A stretch of 64,000 bases of DNA from Neorhizobium huautlense (GTDB lineage: Bacteria > Pseudomonadota > Alphaproteobacteria > Rhizobiales > Rhizobiaceae), in contig NZ_PVBM01000010.1 of the NCBI RefSeq assembly GCF_002968575.1, positions 122,798-186,797 on the forward strand. The letters run 5' to 3'. Of this stretch, positions 1-8,512 are shown one piece after another (the first letter of the stretch is position 1; every line of letters starts with the position of its first letter). The translations under genes were made by a program, and so were the position numbers. The notes below the pieces were generated by a model that did no database searches, was not told the DNA's origin, and saw only the letters and a program-made list of their open reading frames with translations.

Positions 1-1020
1 TTCATAGCTCATCTATGTTGCTATAACGGGTCTATTCCTCAGGGAGCGCCAACATCACCGAGCATATCAAATCTCGTAAGCAACAATCTAGATAAGAAAA
101 TTTTGGCTTTAGCTATCAAGCATCATGTGAGCTATACACGCTACGCCGACGACATCACGTTCTCCTACCGATACAGAAACTTTCCGCCTGCGATCGGCCA
201 CTTCGCAGCCACCGGTCAGTTGTTTGGTCCTGCAGCAGTTGGAGCAACGCTTGAGCAGCTCATTAAGGATCAAGGCTTCCAAGTAAACCACAAAAAAACG
301 AGGTTGCAATACAATCACTACCAACAGTCCGTCACAGGCGTCATTGTAAATCAGTTTCCCAATGTACGGCGACGGAAGGTTTTAGAGGTCAGAAAGCTCA
401 TATACCTATGGCGGACATTCGGATTAGAGAAAGCTGAGACCTTCCGCTTTGAGAAGGCAGAAGGAGGAGATTACTTTAGAGCTGTGCTATTCGGAAACCT
501 AGCGTATCTCAAAGGTGTGCGAGGAGAGAACGATAAAATTGTCCGCTCGTTTTGCCGAGATATCTTGAGGATTACTACGAAAGTACCAAATTGGGTTCGC
601 GTTGCTGCGGAGGAGTTTCAAGTGAAAGATGTGTTCTTGAGCCATGCAAGTGAAGACAAAGTCGCGGTCGCAAAGCCTTTATTTGATGCTTGTCAAGCCG
701 TGGGCATAAGCGTGTTCTACGATGCTGAAGACATTAAGTGGGGAGACTCAGTAATTGAAAAAATAAATCATGGCCTCGGGGAAGCTAAGATTATAGTTCC
801 TGTGATATCGGAAACATTTCTTGAGAAGAAGTGGCCGGTTAGGGAGCTTAATGTGGCTTTATCTAGATTTATGAAAGATAAAGCTCGGATTTTGCCGATA
901 ATTTACAACATAGATCATTTAGATGACTATCCTCTTTTGAGTGATTTCCATTACAAGAAGTGGGAAGATAATCCAGCGGAGTTGGTAGCGCTACTCAAGG
1001 AGCGACTGAATAGCATTTAG
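1..1020 (+). CDS. Retron-type reverse transcriptase fused to a C-terminal TIR domain (5' end outside window)
   Basis: The frame is open from base 1, so the N-terminus is missing. The RT palm is visible: QGAPTSP at 40-60 (the QGxxxSPxxxN motif) and the catalytic YADD at 142-153. VTG at 331-339 is the thumb motif typical of retron RTs that recognise their msr RNA. From about base 622 the chain becomes a TIR domain: it starts VKDVFLSHASED and has WPVREL with the putative catalytic Glu at 844-846. By family knowledge, retron RTs make msDNA and TIR effectors hydrolyse NAD+ on phage infection, causing abortive defence. The composition is much AT-richer than the neighbouring uvrB, suggesting transfer. 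The expected msr-msd and the NAxxH motif would lie left of the window. The retron assignment is strong, the defence role inferred. Confidence 0.9.
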   Translation, partial: FIAHLCCYNGSIPQGAPTSPSISNLVSNNLDKKILALAIKHHVSYTRYADDITFSYRYRNFPPAIGHFAATGQLFGPAAVGATLEQLIKDQGFQVNHKKTRLQYNHYQQSVTGVIVNQFPNVRRRKVLEVRKLIYLWRTFGLEKAETFRFEKAEGGDYFRAVLFGNLAYLKGVRGENDKIVRSFCRDILRITTKVPNWVRVAAEEFQVKDVFLSHASEDKVAVAKPLFDACQAVGISVFYDAEDIKWGDSVIEKINHGLGEAKIIVPVISETFLEKKWPVRELNVALSRFMKDKARILPIIYNIDHLDDYPLLSDFHYKKWEDNPAELVALLKERLNSI

Positions 1021-1034
1021 AAATGCTCCTTAAC

Positions 1035-1145
1035 CTATATGGCCCCATTCCCACTATCTATGATAAACCTAACGATCAAAAAAATGAATAATCCGGTTGT
1101 CATAGGCGGTTCGGCGGATGCCTGAGCCGGTTCTTCTGCTGGCAT
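1035..1145 (-). CDS. Possible small ORF or truncated gene start (36 aa)
   Basis: An ATG at 1145 opens 36 codons beginning MPAEEPAQASAEPP and ending in a hydrophobic stretch, with stop 1035-1037. An AGG lies about 7 bases before the ATG, and the ATG is 20 bases after the stop of the upstream remnant. The first half is GC-rich like the chromosome and the second half AT-rich like the retron flank. The ORF could therefore be a gene start cut by insertion of the AT-rich segment. No family recognised. Confidence 0.25.
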   Translation of the reverse strand: MPAEEPAQASAEPPMTTGLFIFLIVRFIIDSGNGAI

Positions 1146-1164
1146 TGTAAAGCCTTTTGTTTAA

Positions 1165-1389
1165 AGCATCGCAGCCACAGCGGCCACAGTATTTGCCGGG
1201 CGCGGCAGTTTTTCCGCTAGCCGATCCAGGCGGGCGGCCGTCTCGTCCGGAATGTGGTGATCGACAACGTGATCTCCGAGCAGGTGCAGCGTATCGATGA
1301 AAGGTTCGAGTGAGGGGCGGAAGCGATTCCAGTGTTTTAGCTGTCGCCAGGGGCTGGAAATCGCAGGCGAGGGGATCAGGATCGACCAT
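1165..1389 (-). pseudogene. Decayed gene remnant, C-terminal fragment
   Basis: One minus-strand frame reads like a genuine protein end: PFIDTLHLLGDHVVDHHIP, then DETAARLDRLAEKLPRP, ending ML-TAA at 1165-1167. It is closed upstream by a stop in the adjacent repeat and has no convincing start in its own frame. The only ATG (1389) is in a different frame (MVDPDPLACDF), so a frameshift or truncation is likely. It is GC-rich like the chromosome. Family not recognised. It probably marks the chromosomal side of the boundary of the retron-bearing segment. Confidence 0.4.
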
Positions 1390-1410
1390 GAAGGGCTTAC
1401 CCCCTCACCA

Positions 1411-1474
1411 ACAAAATCTATGACTTAGCTGCGCTAAGATCGTGATTTTGTCACCTCTCCCACCAGGGGAGAGG
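1411..1474. repeat. Paired palindromes between uvrB and the remnant (intergenic mosaic-type repeat)
   Basis: Two adjacent inverted repeats are visible. The first (1411-1450) has arms ACAAAATC and CTTAGC against GCTAAG and GATTTTGT, separated by a short mismatch and a 3-base loop. The second (1454-1474) is CCTCTCCC/GGGAGAGG with a small loop. They lie just downstream of the uvrB stop and resemble intergenic palindromic elements common in rhizobial genomes. They may also help end uvrB transcription, although no T-run follows. Copy number cannot be judged from one window. Confidence 0.5.
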
Positions 1475-1492
1475 TATAGCGTCGCATATGCC

Positions 1493-4400
1493 TCACCGAC
1501 CCGGCCGTCCCGTCTTGCCCTTGGTGCGGCTCTTGCGCTTCTGCTCGCCGGGATCTTCGTAGGAACCTGCGCCGATTTTTCCTCTGACAAGCGGGCGCAC
1601 GCCGTCGTCACGCTCGGGCTGGCCCTCCAGAAGTGGCGAGAAGCGCTTGCCGGGTTCGGTTTGCGGTTTTTCAGGTGCCTTGCCTTCTTCCGATCCCTGT
1701 CGCGCCTCCGGCGCTCCACGCCTCTTGTCGACCGGTTTTTCCGTCCGCCCGACGGTCATTTCGTCGAGCGTATTTTTCCGGAAGAGCGATGCTTTCGCGG
1801 GTTCGGCGATGTCGCGGCCCATGTCGTCCAAAGAGGGTTTGGCGAAGAGGCTGCCACGAGTCGATCTCCCCCCTTGTGGGGGAGATGCCCCGGCAGGGGC
1901 AGAGGGGGGTATGTCGGAGGTCGGAGCAAGATCGCCCCCCTCTGGGCTGCCGCCCATCTCCCCCACAAGGGGGGAGATTGACCCGGAGCGGCCTCTCGCT
2001 CCGCCCTTGCCGCCTTCCTGGCTGCGGGCTTCGTCTCTGGCAATTGGATCGTCCATGACCGAAAGTTCCGCCGCCTTGAGGCGTTTGATCTCGTCGCGCA
2101 GGCGCGCGGCCTTTTCGAAGTCGAGGTCGGCGGCGGCGTTGCGCATGTCCTTTTCGAGCGCGTTGAGATGCGCCTGCAGATTGTTGCCGACCAAGTGGCC
2201 GCCATCGGCAAAGCCCTTGCCGGAGACGCCGGAAATGTCGGCGCGCACATGGTCGCGTTCGTAGACGGAATCGAGGATGTCGGAAATCCTCGCCTTCACC
2301 GATTCCGGCGTGATGCCGTGTTCCTCGTTATAGGCCATCTGCTTTTCGCGGCGGCGGGCGGTCTCGTCCATCGCCCGCTGCATCGAGCCGGTGACCTTGT
2401 CGGCATAGAGGATGACCTTGCCGTCGACGTTTCGCGCGGCGCGGCCGATGGTCTGGATCAGCGAGGTTTCGGAGCGGAGGAACCCTTCCTTGTCGGCGTC
2501 GAGAATGGCGACGAAGCCGCATTCGGGAATGTCGAGGCCCTCGCGCAGCAGGTTGATACCGACAAGCACGTCGAAGGCGCCGAGGCGGAGATCCCGGATG
2601 ATCTCGATGCGCTCCAGCGTGTCGATGTCGGAATGCATGTAGCGGACGCGCACGCCCTGTTCATGCAGGTATTCGGTCAGGTCTTCCGCCATGCGCTTAG
2701 TGAGCACGGTGCAGAGCGTGCGATAGCCCTTGGCTGATGTCTCGCGGATCTCGCCGAGCACGTCGTCCACCTGGCTGCGGGCCGGGCGGACCTCGACGGG
2801 CGGATCGATGAGGCCGGTCGGGCGGATCACCTGTTCGGCGAAGACGCCGCCGGCCTGCTCCATTTCCCAGCCGCCGGGGGTGGCGGAGACGGCGATGGTC
2901 GGCGGGCGCATCGCGTCCCATTCCTCGAAGCGCAGCGGCCGGTTGTCCATGCAAGACGGCAGGCGGAAACCGTATTCGGCAAGCGTCGCCTTGCGGCGGA
3001 AGTCGCCGCGATACATGCCGCCGATCTGCGGGATGGTGACGTGGCTTTCGTCGATGAAGATCAGCGCGTTGTCCGGGATGTATTCGAACAGGGTCGGCGG
3101 CGGCTCGCCGGGGCGGCGGCCGGTGAGATAGCGCGAATAGTTCTCGATGCCGGCGCAGGAGCCGGTCGCCTCCATCATCTCGACATCGTAGCGGGTGCGC
3201 TGTTCCAGCCGTTGCGCCTCGAGCAGGCGGCCGGCGGCTTCCAGCTCGGCGAGCCGGTGCTTCAGCTCCTCCTTGATCGACTTGATCGCGGCGTTGAGGG
3301 TGGGGCGCGGGGTGACGTAGTGCGAATTGGCGTAGATTTTTACCGATTTCAGGTCGCCGGTCTTCTGGCCGGTCAGCGGGTCGAATTCGGTGATCGCGTC
3401 GATCTCGTCGCCGAACATCGAGATGCGCCAGGCCGCATCCTCCAGGTGGGCTGGGAAGATTTCGATCGTATCGCCGCGGACGCGGAACGAACCACGCTGG
3501 AAATCCATGTCGCGGCGCTTGTATTGCTGGGCGACGAGGTCGGCCAAGAGCTGGCGCTGGTCGAGCCGGTCGCCGACCGACATCTGGAAGGTCATCGCCG
3601 TATAGGTCTCGACCGAACCGATACCGTAGATGCAAGAGACCGAGGCGACGATGATGCAGTCGTCGCGCTCCAGGATGGCGCGGGTGGCCGCGTGGCGCAT
3701 CCGGTCGATCTGCTCGTTGATCGACGATTCCTTCTCGATATAGGTGTCGGAGCGGGGGACGTAGGCCTCCGGCTGGTAATAGTCGTAATAGGAGACGAAA
3801 TATTCCACCGCATTGTCGGGGAAGAAGTTCTTGAACTCCGAATAGAGCTGGGCGGCGAGCGTCTTGTTGGGCGCCAGGATGACCGCGGGGCGCTGGGTTT
3901 CCTCGATCACCTTGGCCATGGTGAAGGTCTTGCCCGAGCCGGTCACGCCGAGCAGCACCTGGCTGCGCTCGCCCGACGATATGCCCTCGACGAGATCGCG
4001 GATGGCGGTCGGCTGGTCGCCGGCGGGCTGGTATTCCGACGCCATGCGGATCGGAATGCCGCCTTCGGACTTTTCCGGCCGGGCAGGGCGGTGCGGCGTC
4101 CACATCTTGCCGTCCTTGAACAGCGGATTGCCGCTCTCGATCAGCTTCGACAGCGCTTCGACCGTGGCGGTGACGGCGCCCGGAGCCAAGTTCCTGGCCT
4201 CCTCCAGCGACACGTCGAGGCCGGCGACCGGATTGAGGCCGGCGGCGGCGCGGGTCTTCGGATCGGAGGAGGCGCCGATCGACACGCCGCGGGCGGTCTT
4301 CGAGGCGGTGGTGTTTTTGGCTGTTTTCGGCACGTCTTTGGCGGCCTGCCGGATGGCTTCCTCGCGGGCCGCGATCTCGATCTTCTTGCGGTGCTTGCCG

Positions 4401-4585
4401 GCCTTCGAGGCGATCTCGCGCTGCGTTTCGACGGAGGAGGCTTCCGCCTCGGCTTCGAGCTGCTTCACCCAGTCGGAAACGCTGCCGGACAGCGGTGCGC
4501 CTTCGAATGACGATTGCGGGGCTTCCTCGAAACCTGCGTTGTTTTCACGGGGCGAGGCGGGCGACTTTTTCGGGGATCTGGCCAT
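1493..4585 (-). CDS. uvrB: Excinuclease ABC subunit UvrB, long rhizobial form
   Basis: UvrB is the damage-verifying helicase-like subunit of nucleotide excision repair; it receives DNA from UvrA2 and recruits UvrC. Walker A GVTGSGKT sits near residue 213. The beta-hairpin region ([12 protein letters not shown]), the DESHVTIPQ helicase motif and the C-terminal UVR coiled coil ([18 protein letters not shown]) are all present. The start is taken at MARSPKK (4585). At 1030 aa it far exceeds the usual ~670. About 180 low-complexity, charged residues precede the core (starting near [11 protein letters not shown]). A long tail after the UVR domain contains a translated palindromic repeat (1864-1978) and a basic terminus. 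Confidence 0.97.
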   Translation of the reverse strand: MARSPKKSPASPRENNAGFEEAPQSSFEGAPLSGSVSDWVKQLEAEAEASSVETQREIASKAGKHRKKIEIAAREEAIRQAAKDVPKTAKNTTASKTARGVSIGASSDPKTRAAAGLNPVAGLDVSLEEARNLAPGAVTATVEALSKLIESGNPLFKDGKMWTPHRPARPEKSEGGIPIRMASEYQPAGDQPTAIRDLVEGISSGERSQVLLGVTGSGKTFTMAKVIEETQRPAVILAPNKTLAAQLYSEFKNFFPDNAVEYFVSYYDYYQPEAYVPRSDTYIEKESSINEQIDRMRHAATRAILERDDCIIVASVSCIYGIGSVETYTAMTFQMSVGDRLDQRQLLADLVAQQYKRRDMDFQRGSFRVRGDTIEIFPAHLEDAAWRISMFGDEIDAITEFDPLTGQKTGDLKSVKIYANSHYVTPRPTLNAAIKSIKEELKHRLAELEAAGRLLEAQRLEQRTRYDVEMMEATGSCAGIENYSRYLTGRRPGEPPPTLFEYIPDNALIFIDESHVTIPQIGGMYRGDFRRKATLAEYGFRLPSCMDNRPLRFEEWDAMRPPTIAVSATPGGWEMEQAGGVFAEQVIRPTGLIDPPVEVRPARSQVDDVLGEIRETSAKGYRTLCTVLTKRMAEDLTEYLHEQGVRVRYMHSDIDTLERIEIIRDLRLGAFDVLVGINLLREGLDIPECGFVAILDADKEGFLRSETSLIQTIGRAARNVDGKVILYADKVTGSMQRAMDETARRREKQMAYNEEHGITPESVKARISDILDSVYERDHVRADISGVSGKGFADGGHLVGNNLQAHLNALEKDMRNAAADLDFEKAARLRDEIKRLKAAELSVMDDPIARDEARSQEGGKGGARGRSGSISPLVGEMGGSPEGGDLAPTSDIPPSAPAGASPPQGGRSTRGSLFAKPSLDDMGRDIAEPAKASLFRKNTLDEMTVGRTEKPVDKRRGAPEARQGSEEGKAPEKPQTEPGKRFSPLLEGQPERDDGVRPLVRGKIGAGSYEDPGEQKRKSRTKGKTGRPGR
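1864..1978. repeat. Palindromic element embedded in the uvrB reading frame
   Basis: The 115-base element is bounded by exact 23-base inverted repeats (1864-1886 and 1956-1978). Each arm is itself a hairpin of a C-run, TTGT and a G-run. Inside are further imperfect inverted arms (GGCAG...GAGGGGGG against CCCCCCTC...CTGCC), so the whole element can fold into one long structure. On the minus strand it is translated in frame inside UvrB, giving residues such as ISPLVGEM...PPQGG. This parallels the Rickettsia palindromic elements that insert in genes without breaking them. Similar sequence is, to my knowledge, frequent between genes in Rhizobiaceae. Confidence 0.8.
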
Positions 4586-4666
4586 GCGGCGAATATGGAG
4601 AGGAATCGCGCCGAAGAAAAGGGGGCGCGGCCACAAAACGAGTACAAAAGGGAAACGGTACAGCCT

Positions 4667-6661
4667 TCAGGCGACGGCGCGGTTGCCGAGCGTGCGTCGT
4701 CTTTCGATCCAGCCGGCGATCCGGTCGGCAGGCATCGGCCGGCCGAAGAAATAGCCCTGGGCGCAGGAACAGCCGAGGCATTTCAGGGCATCCGCCTCCT
4801 CCTCGGTTTCGACGCCCTCGATCACCACGTCCATGGACAGCGCCCGGCCGAGCCCGATCATGGCGCCGACGATCTCCTGGTTCTGGCGGCTGCGGTGAAT
4901 GCCGGTGACGAAGCGGCGGTCGAGCTTCAGCCGGTCGACCTTGAGCTGCACCAGATAGGCGAGCGAGGAATGGCCGGCGCCGAAATCGTCGACCGCCAGT
5001 TTGTAGCCGGAACGCTCGATCCGTTTCAGCTGCTCGCCGGCGACCAGGGTGTCGAGAATCGCCTCCTCGGTGATCTCGATCTCGAACAGGGTCGGGTCGA
5101 TGCGATGCGCCGTGGTGATGCGGTCCAGCACGTCTGCGACGCTGTAGAGGTCGAATTCGCGCGGCGAGACGTTGATCGCCACCGTGGCTTTCGGCAGGCC
5201 AAGCGCCGGCAGGCTGTTCAGCAGCCGGCAGGCCGCCCCGGCAACCGCGGCGGTGAGCTTGTCGCAGAGGTTGGTGGCCTGCGCCGCATGAACGATCTCC
5301 GGCGGCGCGATCGGCCCGAGATAGGGGTGGTGCCAGCGCACCAGCGCCTCGAAACCGGTAATCTCCTGGGATGCGAGGTTGACCTGCGGCTGGAACCAGG
5401 CGTGGATGTCGCCGCTCGCCAGCGCCTCGCGGAGTTCCTGTTCGATCTGGTGCTGGCGGTCGGCCTGCGAGCGGAAGGTGGGTTCGAATTCACGCCATTG
5501 GCGGCGTCCCCCGTCCTTTGCCCGATAGAGGGCCATGTCGGCGCAGATGAACAGATCCTCGGCTGTGTCTGCATGATCGGGAAAGACGGCGAGGCCGATC
5601 GAGGTGCCGACGACGGTCGCCTTTCCGTCGAGCATGACAGGCTGACGGCTCCGCTCCAAAATTCGTTCCGCCTGGCCGCGCGCCTGGGCGGCTGCGTCCG
5701 CTCCGCCGATGATCATGGCAAATTCGTCGCCGCCGAGCCGTGCGATGATGCTTTTGCCGTCGATCGTCGAACGTAGCCGGTCGCTCACTTCCACAAGCAG
5801 CGTATCGCCGGCGCTATGGCCGAGCGTATCGTTGATGGACTTGAAGCGGTCAAGATCGAGAATGAGGAGAGCAAGCTGGGTGCCGTCTTCGGCCGCCGAG
5901 GAGATTCCGTTGGAAAGGGCTGCGTTGAAGGCGGCGCGATTGGCAAGGCCGGTGAGGGGGTCGCAATTGGCAAGCACCTCCAGCCGGTAATTGGCGCGCA
6001 GGATGTCCGAATTGGCGGAGGAGAGGGAGTCGGCCAGGGCCGTCGCCTTGAGCTTGGCCCGTACGTTATCGACGAAGATGGCCTGGCTCATGCGGCTGCT
6101 GCGGATCAGAACCAACGTCAGCGCCACGACGTTGAGGGCAACCAGCCAGCCGCTCGCATCGCCGTGGGCTGCAAGCGACATTACGACGGCGGCGAGGGGA
6201 GGCAAAGCGAATGCCAGCGATACAGGACTATATCCCATGCCCATCATGACGGCACCGGTCGCCATGCCGCACATGATGAGATAGAGCCCGCTATCCCCGC
6301 CCACGGGATTGAAGTCGGGCACCGAAAGCGGAAGCATGGCCCAGGTGGTGCCGCTAGTCAGCGCCCCCACCGTCAGCACGTCGAGCGCCTGCTGGGGGTC
6401 GTGTTCGGCCGTCTGCCAACGTTTGAGGATCGCTCCCAGGAATGCGCGCAGGAAGAGCCCGCCGATGACGGAGGCGAACCACACGGTTGTGGAAAACACC
6501 AGACCATGGCCGAGTGTCGAGACGAACAGCGCGGAAGCGGAGATCACGGCATTGGTCGTGAGTGTCGAGCGCAGGCGCTCGAGGATCGTGAAAGCCTGGG
6601 CCCGCCGGACGTCCATGTCCAGAGACCGGTCAGCCCCGTCGTTTTTCAGATCCTCTTCCAT
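4667..6661 (-). CDS. Membrane-anchored GGDEF-EAL cyclic-di-GMP enzyme
   Basis: 664 aa. Several hydrophobic segments between residues ~38 and 185 form an N-terminal membrane sensor region. A GGDEF domain follows (RLGGDEF at ~308-314), then an EAL domain (GFEALVRW at ~436-443). The later EAL motifs are also kept: NVSPREFDL, EITEEA, DDFGAGHSS, KLDRRFV and EGVET. By family knowledge such proteins make (GGDEF) and/or degrade (EAL) c-di-GMP, controlling motility and attachment. Both active sites look intact, so the net direction cannot be told from sequence. Transcribed toward uvrB with an 81-base gap; probably its own unit. Confidence 0.93.
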   Translation of the reverse strand: MEEDLKNDGADRSLDMDVRRAQAFTILERLRSTLTTNAVISASALFVSTLGHGLVFSTTVWFASVIGGLFLRAFLGAILKRWQTAEHDPQQALDVLTVGALTSGTTWAMLPLSVPDFNPVGGDSGLYLIMCGMATGAVMMGMGYSPVSLAFALPPLAAVVMSLAAHGDASGWLVALNVVALTLVLIRSSRMSQAIFVDNVRAKLKATALADSLSSANSDILRANYRLEVLANCDPLTGLANRAAFNAALSNGISSAAEDGTQLALLILDLDRFKSINDTLGHSAGDTLLVEVSDRLRSTIDGKSIIARLGGDEFAMIIGGADAAAQARGQAERILERSRQPVMLDGKATVVGTSIGLAVFPDHADTAEDLFICADMALYRAKDGGRRQWREFEPTFRSQADRQHQIEQELREALASGDIHAWFQPQVNLASQEITGFEALVRWHHPYLGPIAPPEIVHAAQATNLCDKLTAAVAGAACRLLNSLPALGLPKATVAINVSPREFDLYSVADVLDRITTAHRIDPTLFEIEITEEAILDTLVAGEQLKRIERSGYKLAVDDFGAGHSSLAYLVQLKVDRLKLDRRFVTGIHRSRQNQEIVGAMIGLGRALSMDVVIEGVETEEEADALKCLGCSCAQGYFFGRPMPADRIAGWIERRRTLGNRAVA

Positions 6662-6916
6662 AAGCTCCGTCGGATAATCGCAGGCAACATCGCAAGATCA
6701 CCGATCACCTATAAGATTCCTTTAAAGGCGATCCGTAACCCCCAACCCGATAAAACTTATCAGTGTTCCCGCATTTAAAAAGGAATCTCCCGATGCCCGG
6801 CATATCGGTGCAATCCCGACCGACGAATTTGGACGTTCCTACGGAATTCGATAGCGGTACCGCCGGCCGGCAGATCGTGGCTGAATCGCGCGCCAGATGA
6901 GGTCATAGCAACATCG

Positions 6917-7309
6917 TCAACGACGATTTCCCGTGTTGTCATAGCGCAGCGTGGCTGCCTCGACCTTGTCGCCATTGGCGGCTGCCCATGCACACAGTGC
7001 TTCAAACGGCTCCCGCAGTGAATGACCCAGTGGAGTAATTGCATATTCCACGCCGATCGGCTGCGTTGGCAGTACGGTTCTCGTCACAAGACCGTTCCGC
7101 TCAAGCCTCTTCAAAGCGTCGGCAAGAGCCTTGTGCGTGATCCCGTCGAGACGCCGTTTGATCTCGTTGAAGCGCGAGGGTTTGGGACAGATCACTGTCA
7201 GGATCAGGATCGTCCATTTGTCAGCGATCTTGTCGAGCACGGGGCGAACCTGCGCCATGTCGCACAAGGCGCGGTGAGAAAGTGCTTCCAGGTCGGTATA
7301 CTCGTCCAT
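6917..7309 (-). CDS. HxlR-family winged-helix transcriptional regulator
   Basis: 130 aa with the HxlR signature: a conserved N-terminal Cys (residue 16), DKWTILIL, then FNEIKRRLDGITHKALADALKRLERNGLV and the wing with EYAITPLG. These proteins often sense reactive aldehydes, quinones or oxidants and repress a divergent gene. It is divergent from the SDR gene at 7391, with an 81-base gap containing a palindrome, so it probably controls that gene and itself. The 255 bases between its stop and the GGDEF-EAL gene show no other gene. Confidence 0.93.
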   Translation of the reverse strand: MDEYTDLEALSHRALCDMAQVRPVLDKIADKWTILILTVICPKPSRFNEIKRRLDGITHKALADALKRLERNGLVTRTVLPTQPIGVEYAITPLGHSLREPFEALCAWAAANGDKVEAATLRYDNTGNRR

Positions 7310-7335
7310 ATCTAGGCTACTTAAGGTGCGTAATT

Positions 7336-7361
7336 GATACCAGATATCTGATGTATATCAT
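7336..7361. promoter_or_regulatory. Putative HxlR operator between divergent genes
   Basis: A perfect palindrome CAGATATCTG (7341-7350) lies within a wider imperfect symmetric, AT-rich segment (TGATAC on the left, GTATATCA on the right). It is midway between the HxlR start (7309) and the SDR start (7391), where the regulator would be expected to bind. Assignment is by position and symmetry only. Confidence 0.45.
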
Positions 7362-7390
7362 GGCGAGACCATCACTTGAAAGGATTTACG

Positions 7391-8122
7391 ATGGCTCGAA
7401 TGAGTAACAAGGTTGCCCTCGTCGTCGGGGGCGCGAAGGGTATCGGCTTGGCAATTGCAGAGCGGCTTTCGGCCGAAGGGGCAAAGGTCTTCATAACCAG
7501 TCGCAGAAGCGGCGATGCCGAGAAGGCGGCCAAGGCTATCGGTCATGACGTCGTTGGCATTGCCGCCGATGCCGGTGCGCCCGAGGATATGGTGAAGGCC
7601 GTCGAAACCGTGCGCCAAGCCTGTGGGCGTATCGACTCGCTCGTCCTGAATGCAGGCCTCTCCGAGCCTGCGCAGATTGCCGACATAACGCCTGAACATT
7701 TCGACCGCCACTTCGACGTCAACGTCCGCGGGATGGTTTTCGGCTTCCAGGCGGCTCTCCCCGTGATGACGGAAGGTGGGTCGGTCGTCCTCGTCGGCTC
7801 CATCGCGGCCAGCGCGGGCTACGCCTCATACGGAACCTATTGCGCTACCAAGGCAGCCGTGCGCTCCTATGCCCGAACATGGACGGGGGAACTCGCACCC
7901 AGAGGTATACGCGTCAACGTCGTCGCACCCGGTCCAACCGATACGGAGATGATGGCTTCGGTTCAGGAAGACATGCGTGCGGCCATTGTCGCTCCCATCC
8001 CGATGGGGCGAATGGCGCGACCTTCAGAAGTGGCTGCTGCCGCCTTGTTCCTGTTGAGCGATGACGCGAGTTACATCGCTGGTGCCGAACTCTGCGTCGA
8101 CGGCGGCTTGCGGCAGGTCTAA
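7391..8122 (+). CDS. Short-chain dehydrogenase/reductase
   Basis: 243 aa classical SDR. The N-terminal dinucleotide motif is GGAKGIG (family TGxxxGxG), NAG follows, and the catalytic residues appear as Ser in GSIAAS and YCATK (YxxxK). The C-terminal region ends GAELCVDGGLRQV, typical of the family. It oxidises or reduces a small alcohol/carbonyl with NAD(P)(H); the substrate is unknown. The ATG at 7391 is preferred over the in-frame TTG at 7376. Divergence from HxlR suggests induction by a reactive carbonyl or quinone. Confidence 0.92.
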   Translation: MARMSNKVALVVGGAKGIGLAIAERLSAEGAKVFITSRRSGDAEKAAKAIGHDVVGIAADAGAPEDMVKAVETVRQACGRIDSLVLNAGLSEPAQIADITPEHFDRHFDVNVRGMVFGFQAALPVMTEGGSVVLVGSIAASAGYASYGTYCATKAAVRSYARTWTGELAPRGIRVNVVAPGPTDTEMMASVQEDMRAAIVAPIPMGRMARPSEVAAAALFLLSDDASYIAGAELCVDGGLRQV

Positions 8123-8137
8123 GGTTAAGGTCGAAAT

Positions 8138-8169
8138 GCTGTACCCGCTCGGAGCAGGTCGGGTACAGC
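8138..8169. terminator. Strong hairpin between convergent genes
   Basis: A perfect 10-base stem GCTGTACCCG/CGGGTACAGC with a 12-base loop follows the SDR stop. It lies before the end of the minus-strand gene at 8256. No U-run follows on either strand, so it may act as an RNA 3' end or a weak bidirectional terminator. Confidence 0.4.
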
Positions 8170-8255
8170 AAACGCGCTCGATGACGGGCCGAAATTAAGT
8201 TGATGCCGTTCAGCCCGGGCTCTACGCCGGATCGTTCTTACCGATAGCGAACAGG

Positions 8256-8459
8256 TTATTTCTTCACCACCCTGGCCTCCGCTTCCCGGCGAGGTGACCC
8301 CGTGGGATTGGATGGGGTCGCAGCTGCGTCCGGACCATAGATGATGGTGTAGGTGCCGTCCGCGGTCTTTTCGATCGAGATGACGGTCAGGCCGTCGATC
8401 GAAATGCTGCGGAGGACGTTGGGCAGCTCCCGTTCTGGCACGCCCGTGATCGTTATCAT
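8256..8459 (-). CDS. Small hypothetical protein (67 aa)
   Basis: The start is set at MITITGVPE because GGAGGAG lies directly upstream of that ATG. The protein has a compact alternating hydrophobic pattern (LTVISIEK, TYTIIYG) suggesting a small beta-rich fold. A basic, probably disordered C-terminus ends VVKK. No signal peptide or known family. It is downstream of and co-directional with the lipoprotein gene (53-base gap), so the two may be cotranscribed. Confidence 0.6.
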   Translation of the reverse strand: MITITGVPERELPNVLRSISIDGLTVISIEKTADGTYTIIYGPDAAATPSNPTGSPRREAEARVVKK

Positions 8460-8512
8460 CTGATTCTCCTCCCAGGAATCGGTTGAGGGCGGCATTCGAG
8501 ATAGCGAAGGCC

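Noticed and set aside
1021..1164. Retron msr-msd downstream of the reverse transcriptase
   Set aside because: In retrons the non-coding RNA normally lies before the RT gene, and I see no suitable paired a1/a2 repeats here.
1069..1389. A 106-codon minus-strand frame taken as an intact gene
   Set aside because: Its translation turns into low-quality Arg/Ser-rich sequence, while a different frame over the same bases looks protein-like; a frameshifted remnant fits better.
3041..4510. Long plus-strand open frame opposite uvrB
   Set aside because: It mirrors the codon periodicity of uvrB, a strongly supported gene; its translation has no recognisable domain and is rich in Arg, Gly and Asp as expected for a high-GC shadow frame.
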